Below the pieces are notes generated by a model that was given only the letters and a program-made list of their open reading frames with translations, searched no databases and had not been told where the DNA came from. The translations under genes and the position numbers were made by a program. This document shows, piece after piece, positions 25,690 through 32,850 of a DNA stretch of 50,370 nucleotides; position 1 is the stretch's first letter; every line of letters starts with the position of its first letter. Source of the DNA: CAYQXJ01 sp964421565 (GTDB lineage Bacteria > Planctomycetota > Brocadiia > SM23-32); contig CAYQXJ010000020.1 in NCBI GenBank assembly GCA_964421565.1, forward strand, positions 1 through 50,370. Reading direction: 5' to 3'.

Positions 25690-26294
25690 AGACGCTCGTG
25701 ATCGTGGATGTGCAGGAAGATTTTACACCCGGGGGCACACTGGCCGTGCCGAACGGCGACCAGATCGTGCCGGTGATCAATGCACTGCAAGGCCGGTTCG
25801 ACCTGGTGCTCGCGACTCAGGACTGGCATCCCCCCGATCACGTAAGTTTCGCTTCCAATCATGAGGGGAGGGAGCCGTTCGACGAGATCGAGCTGAACGG
25901 CATGCACCAGAACCTCTGGCCCGATCACTGCGTGCAGGGCAAGCAGGGCGCCGCGTTCAACCCGGAGCTTGATCTGAGGCCCGTTGAAGCAATCTTCCGC
26001 AAGGGCATGGACCGCAGGATTGACAGCTACAGCGGCTTCTTCGACAACGGCCATCAGAAGACCACGGGCCTGGCCGGCTACCTTCGTGAGAAGGAAGCGA
26101 GCGACCTCTACTTCTGCGGGCTGGCCGCTGAGATCTGCGTCGCATACACGCTCAAGGACGCGCTCGAGCTGGGCTTTGCCAGCACGCTCATCGAGGACGC
26201 CACAAGGCCGCTCGATCCGGAGGACTTCCAGAAGGCAAAGCGTGAGCTTCTCCGCAAAGGCGCGAAGATCGTCTCCTCACGCGACGTCGGCTGA
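25686..26294 (+). CDS. pncA: Nicotinamidase
   Basis: A 202-residue isochorismatase-fold amidase turning nicotinamide into nicotinate, which feeds pncB. The catalytic triad is Asp8 ('VDVQEDF'), Lys106 ('FRKG') and Cys151 ('AAEICVAY'). Metal ligands are seen as Asp46 and His48 in 'TQDWHP' and His81 in 'WPDHCV'. 'DSYSGFFDNGHQKTTGL' is the characteristic substrate-site segment. The common A-T-D-Y-C-V motif is altered to A-A-E-I-C-V but keeps the nucleophile. Coupled to pncB by a 4-bp overlap. Confidence 0.94.
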   Translation: MKTLVIVDVQEDFTPGGTLAVPNGDQIVPVINALQGRFDLVLATQDWHPPDHVSFASNHEGREPFDEIELNGMHQNLWPDHCVQGKQGAAFNPELDLRPVEAIFRKGMDRRIDSYSGFFDNGHQKTTGLAGYLREKEASDLYFCGLAAEICVAYTLKDALELGFASTLIEDATRPLDPEDFQKAKRELLRKGAKIVSSRDVG

Positions 26295-26391
26295 TCGGCG
26301 GCACTGCGACCCAGGCCGGCCGCGCGCGCGGGACACGTCAGTATTATGCCCATGGCCGAGAGAGGTAAACGGGGATACCGGAGAGCAGGGT

Positions 26392-27285
26392 ATGGATTCC
26401 ATTCTGGCATTCATGTTGGGGTCCGCGTTGCGCTGGACGTACAGGCTGACGGGTTGGCGGCCGCTGGACAGCACGATCACGGCCCTGGGGGCGCGTTTTA
26501 AGTGCCTCCAGGACGTGCCCGCGCGTATGTGCGACGGCCGCCGGCTGCACCTGGACCTGAGCAATCCGGTCTCGGTGCCGTACTTGCTTGAGGGCGATTT
26601 CTCTTGCGAGAACGCCGAAACAGAGCTGGTGAAGGCAATTGTGCAGCGGGGCGACACAGCGCTGGACATCGGCGCCAACCTGGGCTGGTACGCCAGCCTG
26701 CTCTGTCACCTTGTTGGCGAGGAGGGCGAGGTGCACGCGTTCGAGCCGAACCGGTACATGGTGCGGCTCCTGAAGCGACTGCAGGAGCAGCATCGGCAGT
26801 TGCACGTGCACCCGCTGGCCCTGGGCGCGCGCGAACGCCAGGCCGACTTCCACGTCCCGCAGAACTGGGTGAGTGGTTCTCTCGCCGAGGTCGAACAGGG
26901 CGCCGACGTGCAGCGGACACGCGTGGTTCCGCTGGATGACTGCATTGCGGATCTCCACGTTGAGGAAGTGGATTTCATCAAGCTTGACGCCGAAGGCGCC
27001 GAGCCCCTGGTGCTGCGGGGGGCGCAGCAGACTCTGGAACGCCGGGACGCGCCCGTTTGGATGGTTGAGATGTCGACCGAGGAAGCGGAACGATTCGGCC
27101 ACCACCCCGAGGAAGTCGCGGAGTTCTTCGCTGCGGCCGGGCCTTGCTATACGCCCTACCTCATAGACCGGCAGCAGCAGTGCCTGCGTCCGCTCGCCCT
27201 GCCGGAGGAGGACGATTTCTGGCTGAACGCGCTGTTCGTCCCCGAGGGGCGGCACGAACGCATCCCGGCCGAGTGGCTGGCGTGA
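26392..27285 (+). CDS. FkbM-family SAM-dependent methyltransferase
   Basis: A 297-residue protein. SAM motif I is 'GDTALDIGANLGWYASLLCH' followed by 'GEVHAFEPNRYMVRLL'; the second half contains 'VDFIKLDAEGAEPLVLRGA' and 'WMVEMSTEEAERFGH', the standard FkbM signature. The family O-methylates sugars, polyketides or other small molecules. A short hydrophobic, amphipathic N-terminus ('ILAFMLGSALRWTYRLTG') may associate with the membrane. The start at 26392 is inferred from the family length and a GGAG about 10 bases upstream. Confidence 0.88.
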   Translation: MDSILAFMLGSALRWTYRLTGWRPLDSTITALGARFKCLQDVPARMCDGRRLHLDLSNPVSVPYLLEGDFSCENAETELVKAIVQRGDTALDIGANLGWYASLLCHLVGEEGEVHAFEPNRYMVRLLKRLQEQHRQLHVHPLALGARERQADFHVPQNWVSGSLAEVEQGADVQRTRVVPLDDCIADLHVEEVDFIKLDAEGAEPLVLRGAQQTLERRDAPVWMVEMSTEEAERFGHHPEEVAEFFAAAGPCYTPYLIDRQQQCLRPLALPEEDDFWLNALFVPEGRHERIPAEWLA

Positions 27286-27292
27286 AGCCGAG

Positions 27293-28459
27293 CTAAGCTC
27301 GTTCCTCTCGCACGTTCAGTGCGATCTCGAGCCAGCGATCGATGGCCTGAAGCTCCCGCTCGAGGGTGTCTATCGTGTGCAGGCCGTCGGCGCGTATCGT
27401 GAACGGCTTGCCGCGGCAGGCGTCACAGATGTCCTGAAGCCTGGCACGAATGTGCTCCTCATCGGCGCGCTGCACGTCCTTGACGGGGTTAAGGCAGACC
27501 TGCAGGGCGATGCCTTCCATCACCTCGGCGGCGCGGAAGACGTCCGTCCAGGGCCCAACGTGGAACATCTGTAAGCCGGGTATGCGGCGGATCAGTTCCA
27601 GGAAATCGGTCGTATCGCCGCAGGAATGCCAGTAGACGATGCCTGCCAACTCCCCCAGCTCCTTCTCCCCGGGCAGGATAAGGCCTTCGTACAAGCGCGG
27701 CGGGAATACCTGTCCGTTCACCTCGTCGTTGTAGAGCACGCCCTGTTGCAGTGGCCCTCCCAGGAAACGCGCGCGTTCCTGGCGCCACCTTTGCCGGCAC
27801 TCGGTAACAAAGTCCAACTGGGCCCTGGCGAACTCCGGGTCCTGAACCATATCCACCAGGAAGTTATCCATGCCCCGCAGGTGGCAACACACGCCGAAGG
27901 GGCTTCGCTGCCAGTCAGGAAACTCAACGGAGAAGTCTTCCGGCAGCAGCTCGCCGATCTCCTCGTAGAACCGGTGCGCCAGGGTCATCAGCCCGGTTGC
28001 GCGGAAGTCGGGCATCTGGAGAGCATCCAGGTCCTCCGGCGAGTTGATGACCGGCCTCTTGGCTATCCAAGGGCTGACCTTGTCCTGGTAGGTAACCTCC
28101 ACGCCGAACAGGCTCGGTTCGAACCCCACGCCCAGCCAGATGGAGACCTTACGTTCGATGCACGTGTTCTCATCCCATCGACCGAAACGGTAGAGGTCCT
28201 TCTGCAAGGTTCGCCGCAGATACTCCGCAGGATCGGTGTAGAAGCGCTTCAGGCTGAAACCGAGGATGTCCGCCCACATCGGCCCCTCGGGATCTACGGT
28301 GATGGGGAAGGGACGGTCCTGTTGCGGGAGGCCGTGCCAATGCTCCTGGCCCACATCCTGAGCCTGTCCCCAGAGCCGAAAGTTGCGCCGGTTCTTCTCG
28401 CTTCCCTCGGCTCTGCGCACCTCGTCCAGCAGTGCATCCATGGCATTGGGAAGGTCCAT
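27293..28459 (-). CDS. Uroporphyrinogen decarboxylase-family protein (MtaA-like methyltransferase)
   Basis: A 388-residue TIM-barrel protein of the UroD superfamily. It resembles the methyltransferase branch rather than HemE: 'LAGIVYWHSCGDTTDFLELI' supplies the His-x-Cys zinc ligands and 'IALQVCLNPVKDVQRADEEH' the further Cys and substrate loop. Members often move methyl groups between a substrate or corrinoid protein and a thiol, or act in O-demethylation. No corrinoid-binding protein is encoded next to it. The start at 28459 is picked for GGAGG six bases upstream. It converges with the FkbM gene (7-bp gap). Confidence 0.8.
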   Translation of the reverse strand: MDLPNAMDALLDEVRRAEGSEKNRRNFRLWGQAQDVGQEHWHGLPQQDRPFPITVDPEGPMWADILGFSLKRFYTDPAEYLRRTLQKDLYRFGRWDENTCIERKVSIWLGVGFEPSLFGVEVTYQDKVSPWIAKRPVINSPEDLDALQMPDFRATGLMTLAHRFYEEIGELLPEDFSVEFPDWQRSPFGVCCHLRGMDNFLVDMVQDPEFARAQLDFVTECRQRWRQERARFLGGPLQQGVLYNDEVNGQVFPPRLYEGLILPGEKELGELAGIVYWHSCGDTTDFLELIRRIPGLQMFHVGPWTDVFRAAEVMEGIALQVCLNPVKDVQRADEEHIRARLQDICDACRGKPFTIRADGLHTIDTLERELQAIDRWLEIALNVREERA

Positions 28460-28760
28460 GCAAGCCTCCGCAGTCCTCATCCCTGCTGGTTCCGGCCGCG
28501 CCCTGTATGCGCCGGCGGGCGGTGCAGCGCCTTCTCTTCCCACGTTAACACAGCGCCCCGGCCCTCGCCAGCTTCTGCCCGCAGCCACTGGTTCGACTGT
28601 CTGGTAGGCTGCGCGGCAGCCGCCTCTATGCAGGGCGTCGAGTCCATCGGCGCTGCCGTCCGATACGGAGGCGAGCGGAAACGCCTGAAGCTGTCAGAAC
28701 TCCGGGAAAGGAGATTCAAGGCAGGCGGTAGCGCCGCGGACATGCTGCCCCGCCGGTAGT
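28460..28760. other. Divergent spacer upstream of the UroD-like gene
   Basis: A 301-bp region between the UroD-like gene and the fluoride-responsive leader. It must contain the promoter of the minus-strand gene, but no clear hexamer pair or riboswitch was recognised in it, and the frames crossing it lack support. Confidence 0.4.
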
Positions 28761-28789
28761 TTGACAGAACCATACCAGAGACGTAGCGT
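28761..28789 (+). promoter_or_regulatory. Putative promoter of the fluoride riboswitch-crcB leader
   Basis: TTGACA at 28761-28766 (perfect) with TAGCGT at 28784-28789 after a 17-bp spacer; the -10 is weak (3 of 6). Transcription would start about 15-20 bases before the riboswitch aptamer, which supports the assignment. Confidence 0.55.
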
Positions 28790-28812
28790 GATGAATGGTT
28801 ACGACGTAGCGC

Positions 28813-28884
28813 GGGCAATGGGGTCTGCCCCGAACCGCCGTCTTGGCTGATGACTCCTACCTGACACCGGAAACGCAGGTAGGG
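28813..28884 (+). promoter_or_regulatory. Fluoride riboswitch (crcB motif) with ribosome-site-masking helix
   Basis: All aptamer elements are visible: P1 GGGC (28813-28816) with GCCC (28827-28830), the AATGGGG segment, the conserved AACCGCC, a short stem GCC/GGC, and the invariant GGCTGATGACTCCTACC. A pseudoknot can form between GGGGT (28820-28824) and ACTCC (28853-28857). Just downstream CCTACCTG (28856-28863) is perfectly complementary to CAGGTAGG (28876-28883), which contains the ribosome site of crcB seven bases before its ATG. Because the masking helix shares CC with the pseudoknot, fluoride binding should free the ribosome site. This predicts translational activation. Confidence 0.88.
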
Positions 28885-28891
28885 CCCAGTC

Positions 28892-29273
28892 ATGGTCAAG
28901 TTGCTCACCATAGGCTTGGGCGGTTTCGCCGGGGCGGTTGCCCGTTACCTTCTCTCCGGCTTGGCCCATCGTGTCTGGCCGACGTCTTTCCCCGTCGGCA
29001 CGCTTGCGGTGAACGTGCTGGGCTGCTTGCTGATCGGGGCCGCGATGTACCCTTGTCGGCGACGGCCGGCTCATCTCGCCTAACGCACGCCTGCTGCTTC
29101 TGGTGGGTCTTCTGGGTTCATTCACCACCTTCTGCACCTTCGGATACGAAACGACCGAGTTTCTCGCGGAGAACCAGTATTGGTGGGCGGCGCTGAACGT
29201 CGGTGCAAGCGTGGTTCTGGGGCTCGGCGGCGTCGTGGTGGGACGCGGCGCAGTGCGGCTACTGCTCGCATAG
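28892..29273 (+). pseudogene. crcB: crcB fluoride channel gene with a +1 frameshift
   Basis: The first frame gives 'LLTIGLGGFAGAVARYLLSG' and 'FPVGTLAVNVLGCLLIGAAM', the N-terminal half of a Fluc/CrcB channel, then runs to an early stop at 29081-29083. The next frame carries the C-terminal half, including 'LVGLLGSFTTFCTFGYETTE' with the conserved F-T-T-F motif, and ends at TAG 29271-29273. Removing one C from the CCC at 29050-29052 joins both halves into a single 126-residue protein, the usual CrcB length. The fault is therefore one inserted base, real or a sequence error. The riboswitch upstream and DUF190 downstream support the identity. Confidence 0.9.
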
Positions 29274-29286
29274 AGGGAGCGAGAGC

Positions 29287-29676
29287 ATGAAGATTGAAGG
29301 CGATGGCAAGCTCTTGCATGTGTTTATCGGCGAGAGCGATCACTGGCACGGAAAGCCCCTTTTTGAGGCCATCGTGCGCGCGGCGCGCGAGGCGGGCATG
29401 GCGGGCGCCACGGTCCTGCGCGGGCTGGAGGGGTTCGGGGCCGACAGCCGGCTCCATACCGCACGCATCCTCCGGCTCTCTCAGGACCTGCCGATTGTTG
29501 TCGAGATCGTCGACAAGCCGGAACGCATCGATGCGTTCCTGCCCACCCTTGATGAGATGGTCACTGAGGGCATGGTGACCGTCGAAGACGTGCATATCGT
29601 AGCCTATCGACACAGTGGCGCCGGCACCGAGGAAGCGGGACGTGGGTATCGGCCAGCGCCGCCAGGGGCTGAATAG
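29287..29676 (+). CDS. DUF190 family protein, CrcB partner
   Basis: A 129-residue protein of the DUF190 (PF02641) family, a ferredoxin-like fold related to PII-type small regulators: 'HVFIGESDHWHGKPLFEAIV', 'REAGMAGATVLRGLEGFGAD', 'LPIVVEIVDKPERIDAFLP'. The family is frequently encoded directly after crcB, and here it begins 13 bp after the crcB stop, so it should share the fluoride-controlled transcript. Its biochemical role is not established; a regulatory or accessory part in fluoride export is inferred from linkage. GGAG precedes the ATG. Confidence 0.9.
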   Translation: MKIEGDGKLLHVFIGESDHWHGKPLFEAIVRAAREAGMAGATVLRGLEGFGADSRLHTARILRLSQDLPIVVEIVDKPERIDAFLPTLDEMVTEGMVTVEDVHIVAYRHSGAGTEEAGRGYRPAPPGAE

Positions 29677-29718
29677 CCCAAGGAATCGCCAGGACCCGCA
29701 TTCGCCTGGTTGTATCTC

Positions 29719-31893
29719 TCACGAGTTATCCTGTCCCACTTCGATTTCGACCCATTGCGCATCGGGGCCGAAGGCGCCGATATAGGTGGACCGCCCGGGG
29801 AGGGGCTTGCCGTTCTCGTCGATCGCCACGCCCCCGTCGATGGCTGGCGTGTCGGGAAGGAGGCGGAAATCGTGGGCCCGCGGATCGCGCACGACGCCTC
29901 CGGTGTACACGATCAGCTTCTCGTCGCGGACGGGGCGCCAGCTTTCATCCACCGTCCGCTGCGAGATGTCCGTCTCGGTCTCCAGGTCCGTCAGGTTGTT
30001 CGTGAGCACGATCCTGCTTTCTTCAGGATCGCCCTCGTGCCGGAGCGCCAGGGCGTAATCCCGCGGCTGCAGAATCAGATTGTTGGCGATAACCACGTCT
30101 TCCACACTCCCCTCGAGCGTGGGCCGTGGAAAGGAAACGACGATGCCACCGAGCATGTGCGTGTTCTCTCTCCACGGGAAGTGTGGATTCCGGGTGTAGT
30201 GGCCGTTGTGAAACAGCGTGTTGTTGTATACCGAGATGTCATAAAGGCTCGCGTTGCTCTTCCAGGCGCCGCTTAGCCCTAGGCCCGTCCAGTGGCAGTC
30301 GAAGGCGAGGTTGTGGTGGATGCGGATGTTTTTCCCGAACCCGCCACCCTCCGTGCCGGCACTGAAGCCCTTGCCGACGTGGTGGGCGATGTTGTGGTCG
30401 ATCTCGATGTCTTGCTGCTCGCCGTAACCGTTTGGACCGATTCCCGTGGTCCACCCCCAGACCCAACCCGTGTTCCAGGCGTCGTGCACATAGTTGTGAT
30501 GCACCCGCAGGCCGTCCACGTCGCCGTCGATCAGCATGGCCTCTTTATCGCCCCAGCCGATCTCGTTGTAGGCGATCTCAATGTCGGCGAACCTGCCGCA
30601 GTCGATGCCTTCCATGGGCGGGTTGCGCTTCTCCTCCCCCAGATGATTGAAGAACTTCGTCGCCTCCAACCCCGCCACCGGCCCGGACCCCAAATCCTCC
30701 TTGCGTGCGGCTCCCATCGAGATGGACTGCGGCCGTATCACGACATTGCCTATGAGGCGGCTGTCCCGGCCCCTGCTGAAGCGAATGCCCGTGTCCATCG
30801 TGCGATAGACTGTGCAGTAGAGGATCTCCGAGTCCACGTACGGCTCGTTGTTGACCTGCTCCGGTCGGCCGCCGTCGATGAGGTCCGGGTTCGCGTGCCA
30901 GTCGTAGTATCCGGTTTCCATGCCGAATCCTCGTGACCGGGAATGAACGAGATGGAGGTTTTTGAACGTGAAGCGATCGCAGTCGTAGGCCATGATCATC
31001 GCCGCGTTGACGGGATACACCTCGAAGCCGTACTGCCTGCGCTCGGGACTGGTGTCCCAGTGGGCGTCCATGAAGTCGAAGACGGCCGTCTCGCCCGGAT
31101 AGCCGATGACGCGGGTGCGCTGCACCGGCGAGGCATCGAGGTATTTGAAGACGACCCGTTGCGTCGGCCTATACGTTCCCCCGCGCACATAGACGGTATC
31201 GCCCGCTTCGATCGAGGCCGCGGCCTTGTGCAGCGTGCCCCACGGCCGATCGAAGGAGCCTTCGGCCTCATCATTGCCATCGGGCGCCACGAAAAACGTG
31301 TTCCCCGGGGCGGGGCGGTAGTTGCCCTCGGCCGAGAAGACCAGCAATTTGCCCTCGCCCAGCCCACCGGCCGCCCTGAGCGAGACGGACTCGATGGGCA
31401 CCTCCGGACGCGGGTTCGGCCATTCCATCCGGTAGACCACAGCGTGCCGAAGGCTGTCCTCCTGCAGCGGTTCCACCCGGACCACTTGCGCAAACGCCAG
31501 GTGGTAAATGAACCCGTCGACCGGATTCCACCAGTCGCGCACAGCCGCGCCGACACTCTCCCCGTAGCGTATGTTGCTGACGACCGTCCGGTCATCGGCG
31601 TAGGTCACCACCAGTTCGGCCACGGGCAGCCGGTCGGGCAGCCGTTCCCCCTTCTCACGGGCCGACCGGCTCTGTGCCGCCCAGTCCTCCACTGGACCGG
31701 CCGGCACGAGCGCCTGTTCAATGAGCAGTTCCGAAGCCCTGCCCGACACGCCCAGGTCGGCGGGCTGAGTGCGGGTTACGCGGTGGGCCACGCTGCCGTT
31801 GTAGCCCAGGCTCTGGAAATCCGGCAGATCCGCCGCGATCGGGACAATGGCCAGCAAAGCCAGCGCGAAGCAGTACACAGGTTTTCTCCTCAT
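29719..31893 (-). CDS. Secreted right-handed beta-helix protein (DUF1565/pectate-lyase-like)
   Basis: A 724-residue protein with a signal peptide ('VYCFALALLAIVPIAA'). Residues about 45-205 form an accessory beta domain ('AELVVTYADDRTVVSNIRYG', 'VVYRMEWPNPRPEVPIESV') that recurs at the C-terminus of the GH2 protein at 44094. From residue ~218 'NTFFVAPDGNDEAEGSFDRP' starts a parallel beta-helix (DUF1565/Beta_helix) with many N-N-x-I/L turns ('VHHNYVHDAWNTGW', 'IDHNIAHHVGKGF', 'IHHNLAFDCHWTG'). Catalytic residues cannot be assigned; the fold binds or cleaves polysaccharides. Its promoter region carries a palindrome. Confidence 0.85.
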   Translation of the reverse strand: MRRKPVYCFALALLAIVPIAADLPDFQSLGYNGSVAHRVTRTQPADLGVSGRASELLIEQALVPAGPVEDWAAQSRSAREKGERLPDRLPVAELVVTYADDRTVVSNIRYGESVGAAVRDWWNPVDGFIYHLAFAQVVRVEPLQEDSLRHAVVYRMEWPNPRPEVPIESVSLRAAGGLGEGKLLVFSAEGNYRPAPGNTFFVAPDGNDEAEGSFDRPWGTLHKAAASIEAGDTVYVRGGTYRPTQRVVFKYLDASPVQRTRVIGYPGETAVFDFMDAHWDTSPERRQYGFEVYPVNAAMIMAYDCDRFTFKNLHLVHSRSRGFGMETGYYDWHANPDLIDGGRPEQVNNEPYVDSEILYCTVYRTMDTGIRFSRGRDSRLIGNVVIRPQSISMGAARKEDLGSGPVAGLEATKFFNHLGEEKRNPPMEGIDCGRFADIEIAYNEIGWGDKEAMLIDGDVDGLRVHHNYVHDAWNTGWVWGWTTGIGPNGYGEQQDIEIDHNIAHHVGKGFSAGTEGGGFGKNIRIHHNLAFDCHWTGLGLSGAWKSNASLYDISVYNNTLFHNGHYTRNPHFPWRENTHMLGGIVVSFPRPTLEGSVEDVVIANNLILQPRDYALALRHEGDPEESRIVLTNNLTDLETETDISQRTVDESWRPVRDEKLIVYTGGVVRDPRAHDFRLLPDTPAIDGGVAIDENGKPLPGRSTYIGAFGPDAQWVEIEVGQDNS

Positions 31894-31950
31894 GTGATGG
31901 ATACCGAGACTCTGCGGCGGTACACCGACGTAATCAGTTCCTTATCATGT

Positions 31951-31979
31951 ATTATAGCGGAGAAATCGCCTTCTCCGAA
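31951..31979 (-). promoter_or_regulatory. Promoter of the beta-helix gene with a palindrome in the spacer
   Basis: On the minus strand TATAAT (31951-31956) lies 17 bp from TTCGGA (31974-31979). The palindrome CGGAGAA/TTCTCCG with a 6-base centre (31958-31977) fills the spacer and overlaps the -35, the position of a repressor operator. The leader to the ATG at 31893 would be about 50 nt. Confidence 0.6.
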
Positions 31980-32031
31980 GGCATCCAGGGCAACCTTCTT
32001 ACACGGTAGATGAAGAACTGACGATTCATCA

Positions 32032-32526
32032 GTGGCCGCGGCCGGAGGGATTAGCGGCTACGACGTGCACGGCCCCGATCACGTGGGCAACGTCAAATGG
32101 ATTGAACACGAGATCGAGGGGGCGACGCGCTACGTCATCTTCAGCCGCGGCGGCTATGGCTCCAGCTATCTGCCGCCGGGGGGCAAGGAGGCCCTCTGCG
32201 ACTGGAAGGGCCGAACGGGCGAGGACATGGAGTTCCCCGCCCCGCCCCACTACGACATACCCTACCGCAGCCTGGTGCCCGTCGACGTGGACAACCTTCT
32301 GGTGGCCGGCCGCTGCCTGTCGGCCGACTTCATGGCCCAGAGCGGCTGCCGTCTGATCATGGCTTGCCTGACGATGGGCCAGGCGGCGGGCACGGCGACG
32401 GCGATGTCACTGGAGGGGGGCATTCCTCCGCGCGATGTCGACCGCATCGAACTGCAGAAGGCGCTCATCGCGGACGGCGTGAACATCGGCCAGGGCAACC
32501 GCACGATCCCCGGCGTAACGGATTGA
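32032..32526 (+). pseudogene. C-terminal stub of an FAD-dependent oxidoreductase
   Basis: A 164-codon frame holding only the last third of a PF12831 protein: 'ISGYDVHGPDHVGNVKWIEH', 'PPHYDIPYRSLVPVDVDNLL', 'VAGRCLSADFMAQSGCRLIM', 'GQAAGTATAMSLE'. The same blocks occur at the C-termini of the intact proteins at 18303 and 34388. The Rossmann FAD motif and the middle of the protein are missing, and homology begins at the first codons after a GTG without a ribosome site, so a deletion removed the 5' part. It could not bind FAD alone. Confidence 0.85.
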
Positions 32527-32601
32527 CCAGGGACCGATAGAAGTGACCTCCGCCGGCAGACAGCGCCGGAACGTGATCTACAGCTCTTGAAGGGCTGCGA
32601 T

Positions 32602-32640
32602 GTGGACACGAGGCCGAACGTGCTCTACGTCTTCACCAAT
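32602..32640 (+). pseudogene. Possible sulfatase N-terminal stub
   Basis: The codons read 'VDTRPNVLYVFTN', matching the opening strand of type I sulfatases (R-P-N-V-L-x-x-x-T-D) except that the metal-binding Asp is Asn. After this the frame continues without sulfatase similarity to a stop at 32805. The stub begins 75 bp after the FAD oxidoreductase stub, on the same strand. The match is short, so this call is tentative. Confidence 0.4.
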
Positions 32641-32850
32641 GGACTCATAAGCCTGCCTCGGAATCGGTTCCGCCAGATCGTCGTGTCACCCGGATCACGC
32701 CGAACGTCATTGTTAGTTGGCTCTGTGCCCGTCGGAGTTCTTGCCAAACGGCGCCTCGCCATCGCGGCTTCTACAAACCTTGCCGGCACGATCCTGCGGA
32801 TCTGAAATAGCGGCACGACCGGTCGTGGCTCCAGCTCTGCACGCGCCGGA

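Noticed and set aside
29045..29083. Programmed frameshift in crcB
   Set aside because: No slippery heptamer, internal Shine-Dalgarno or downstream structure is evident at CCC; an indel is simpler. Proteomic evidence could reopen it.
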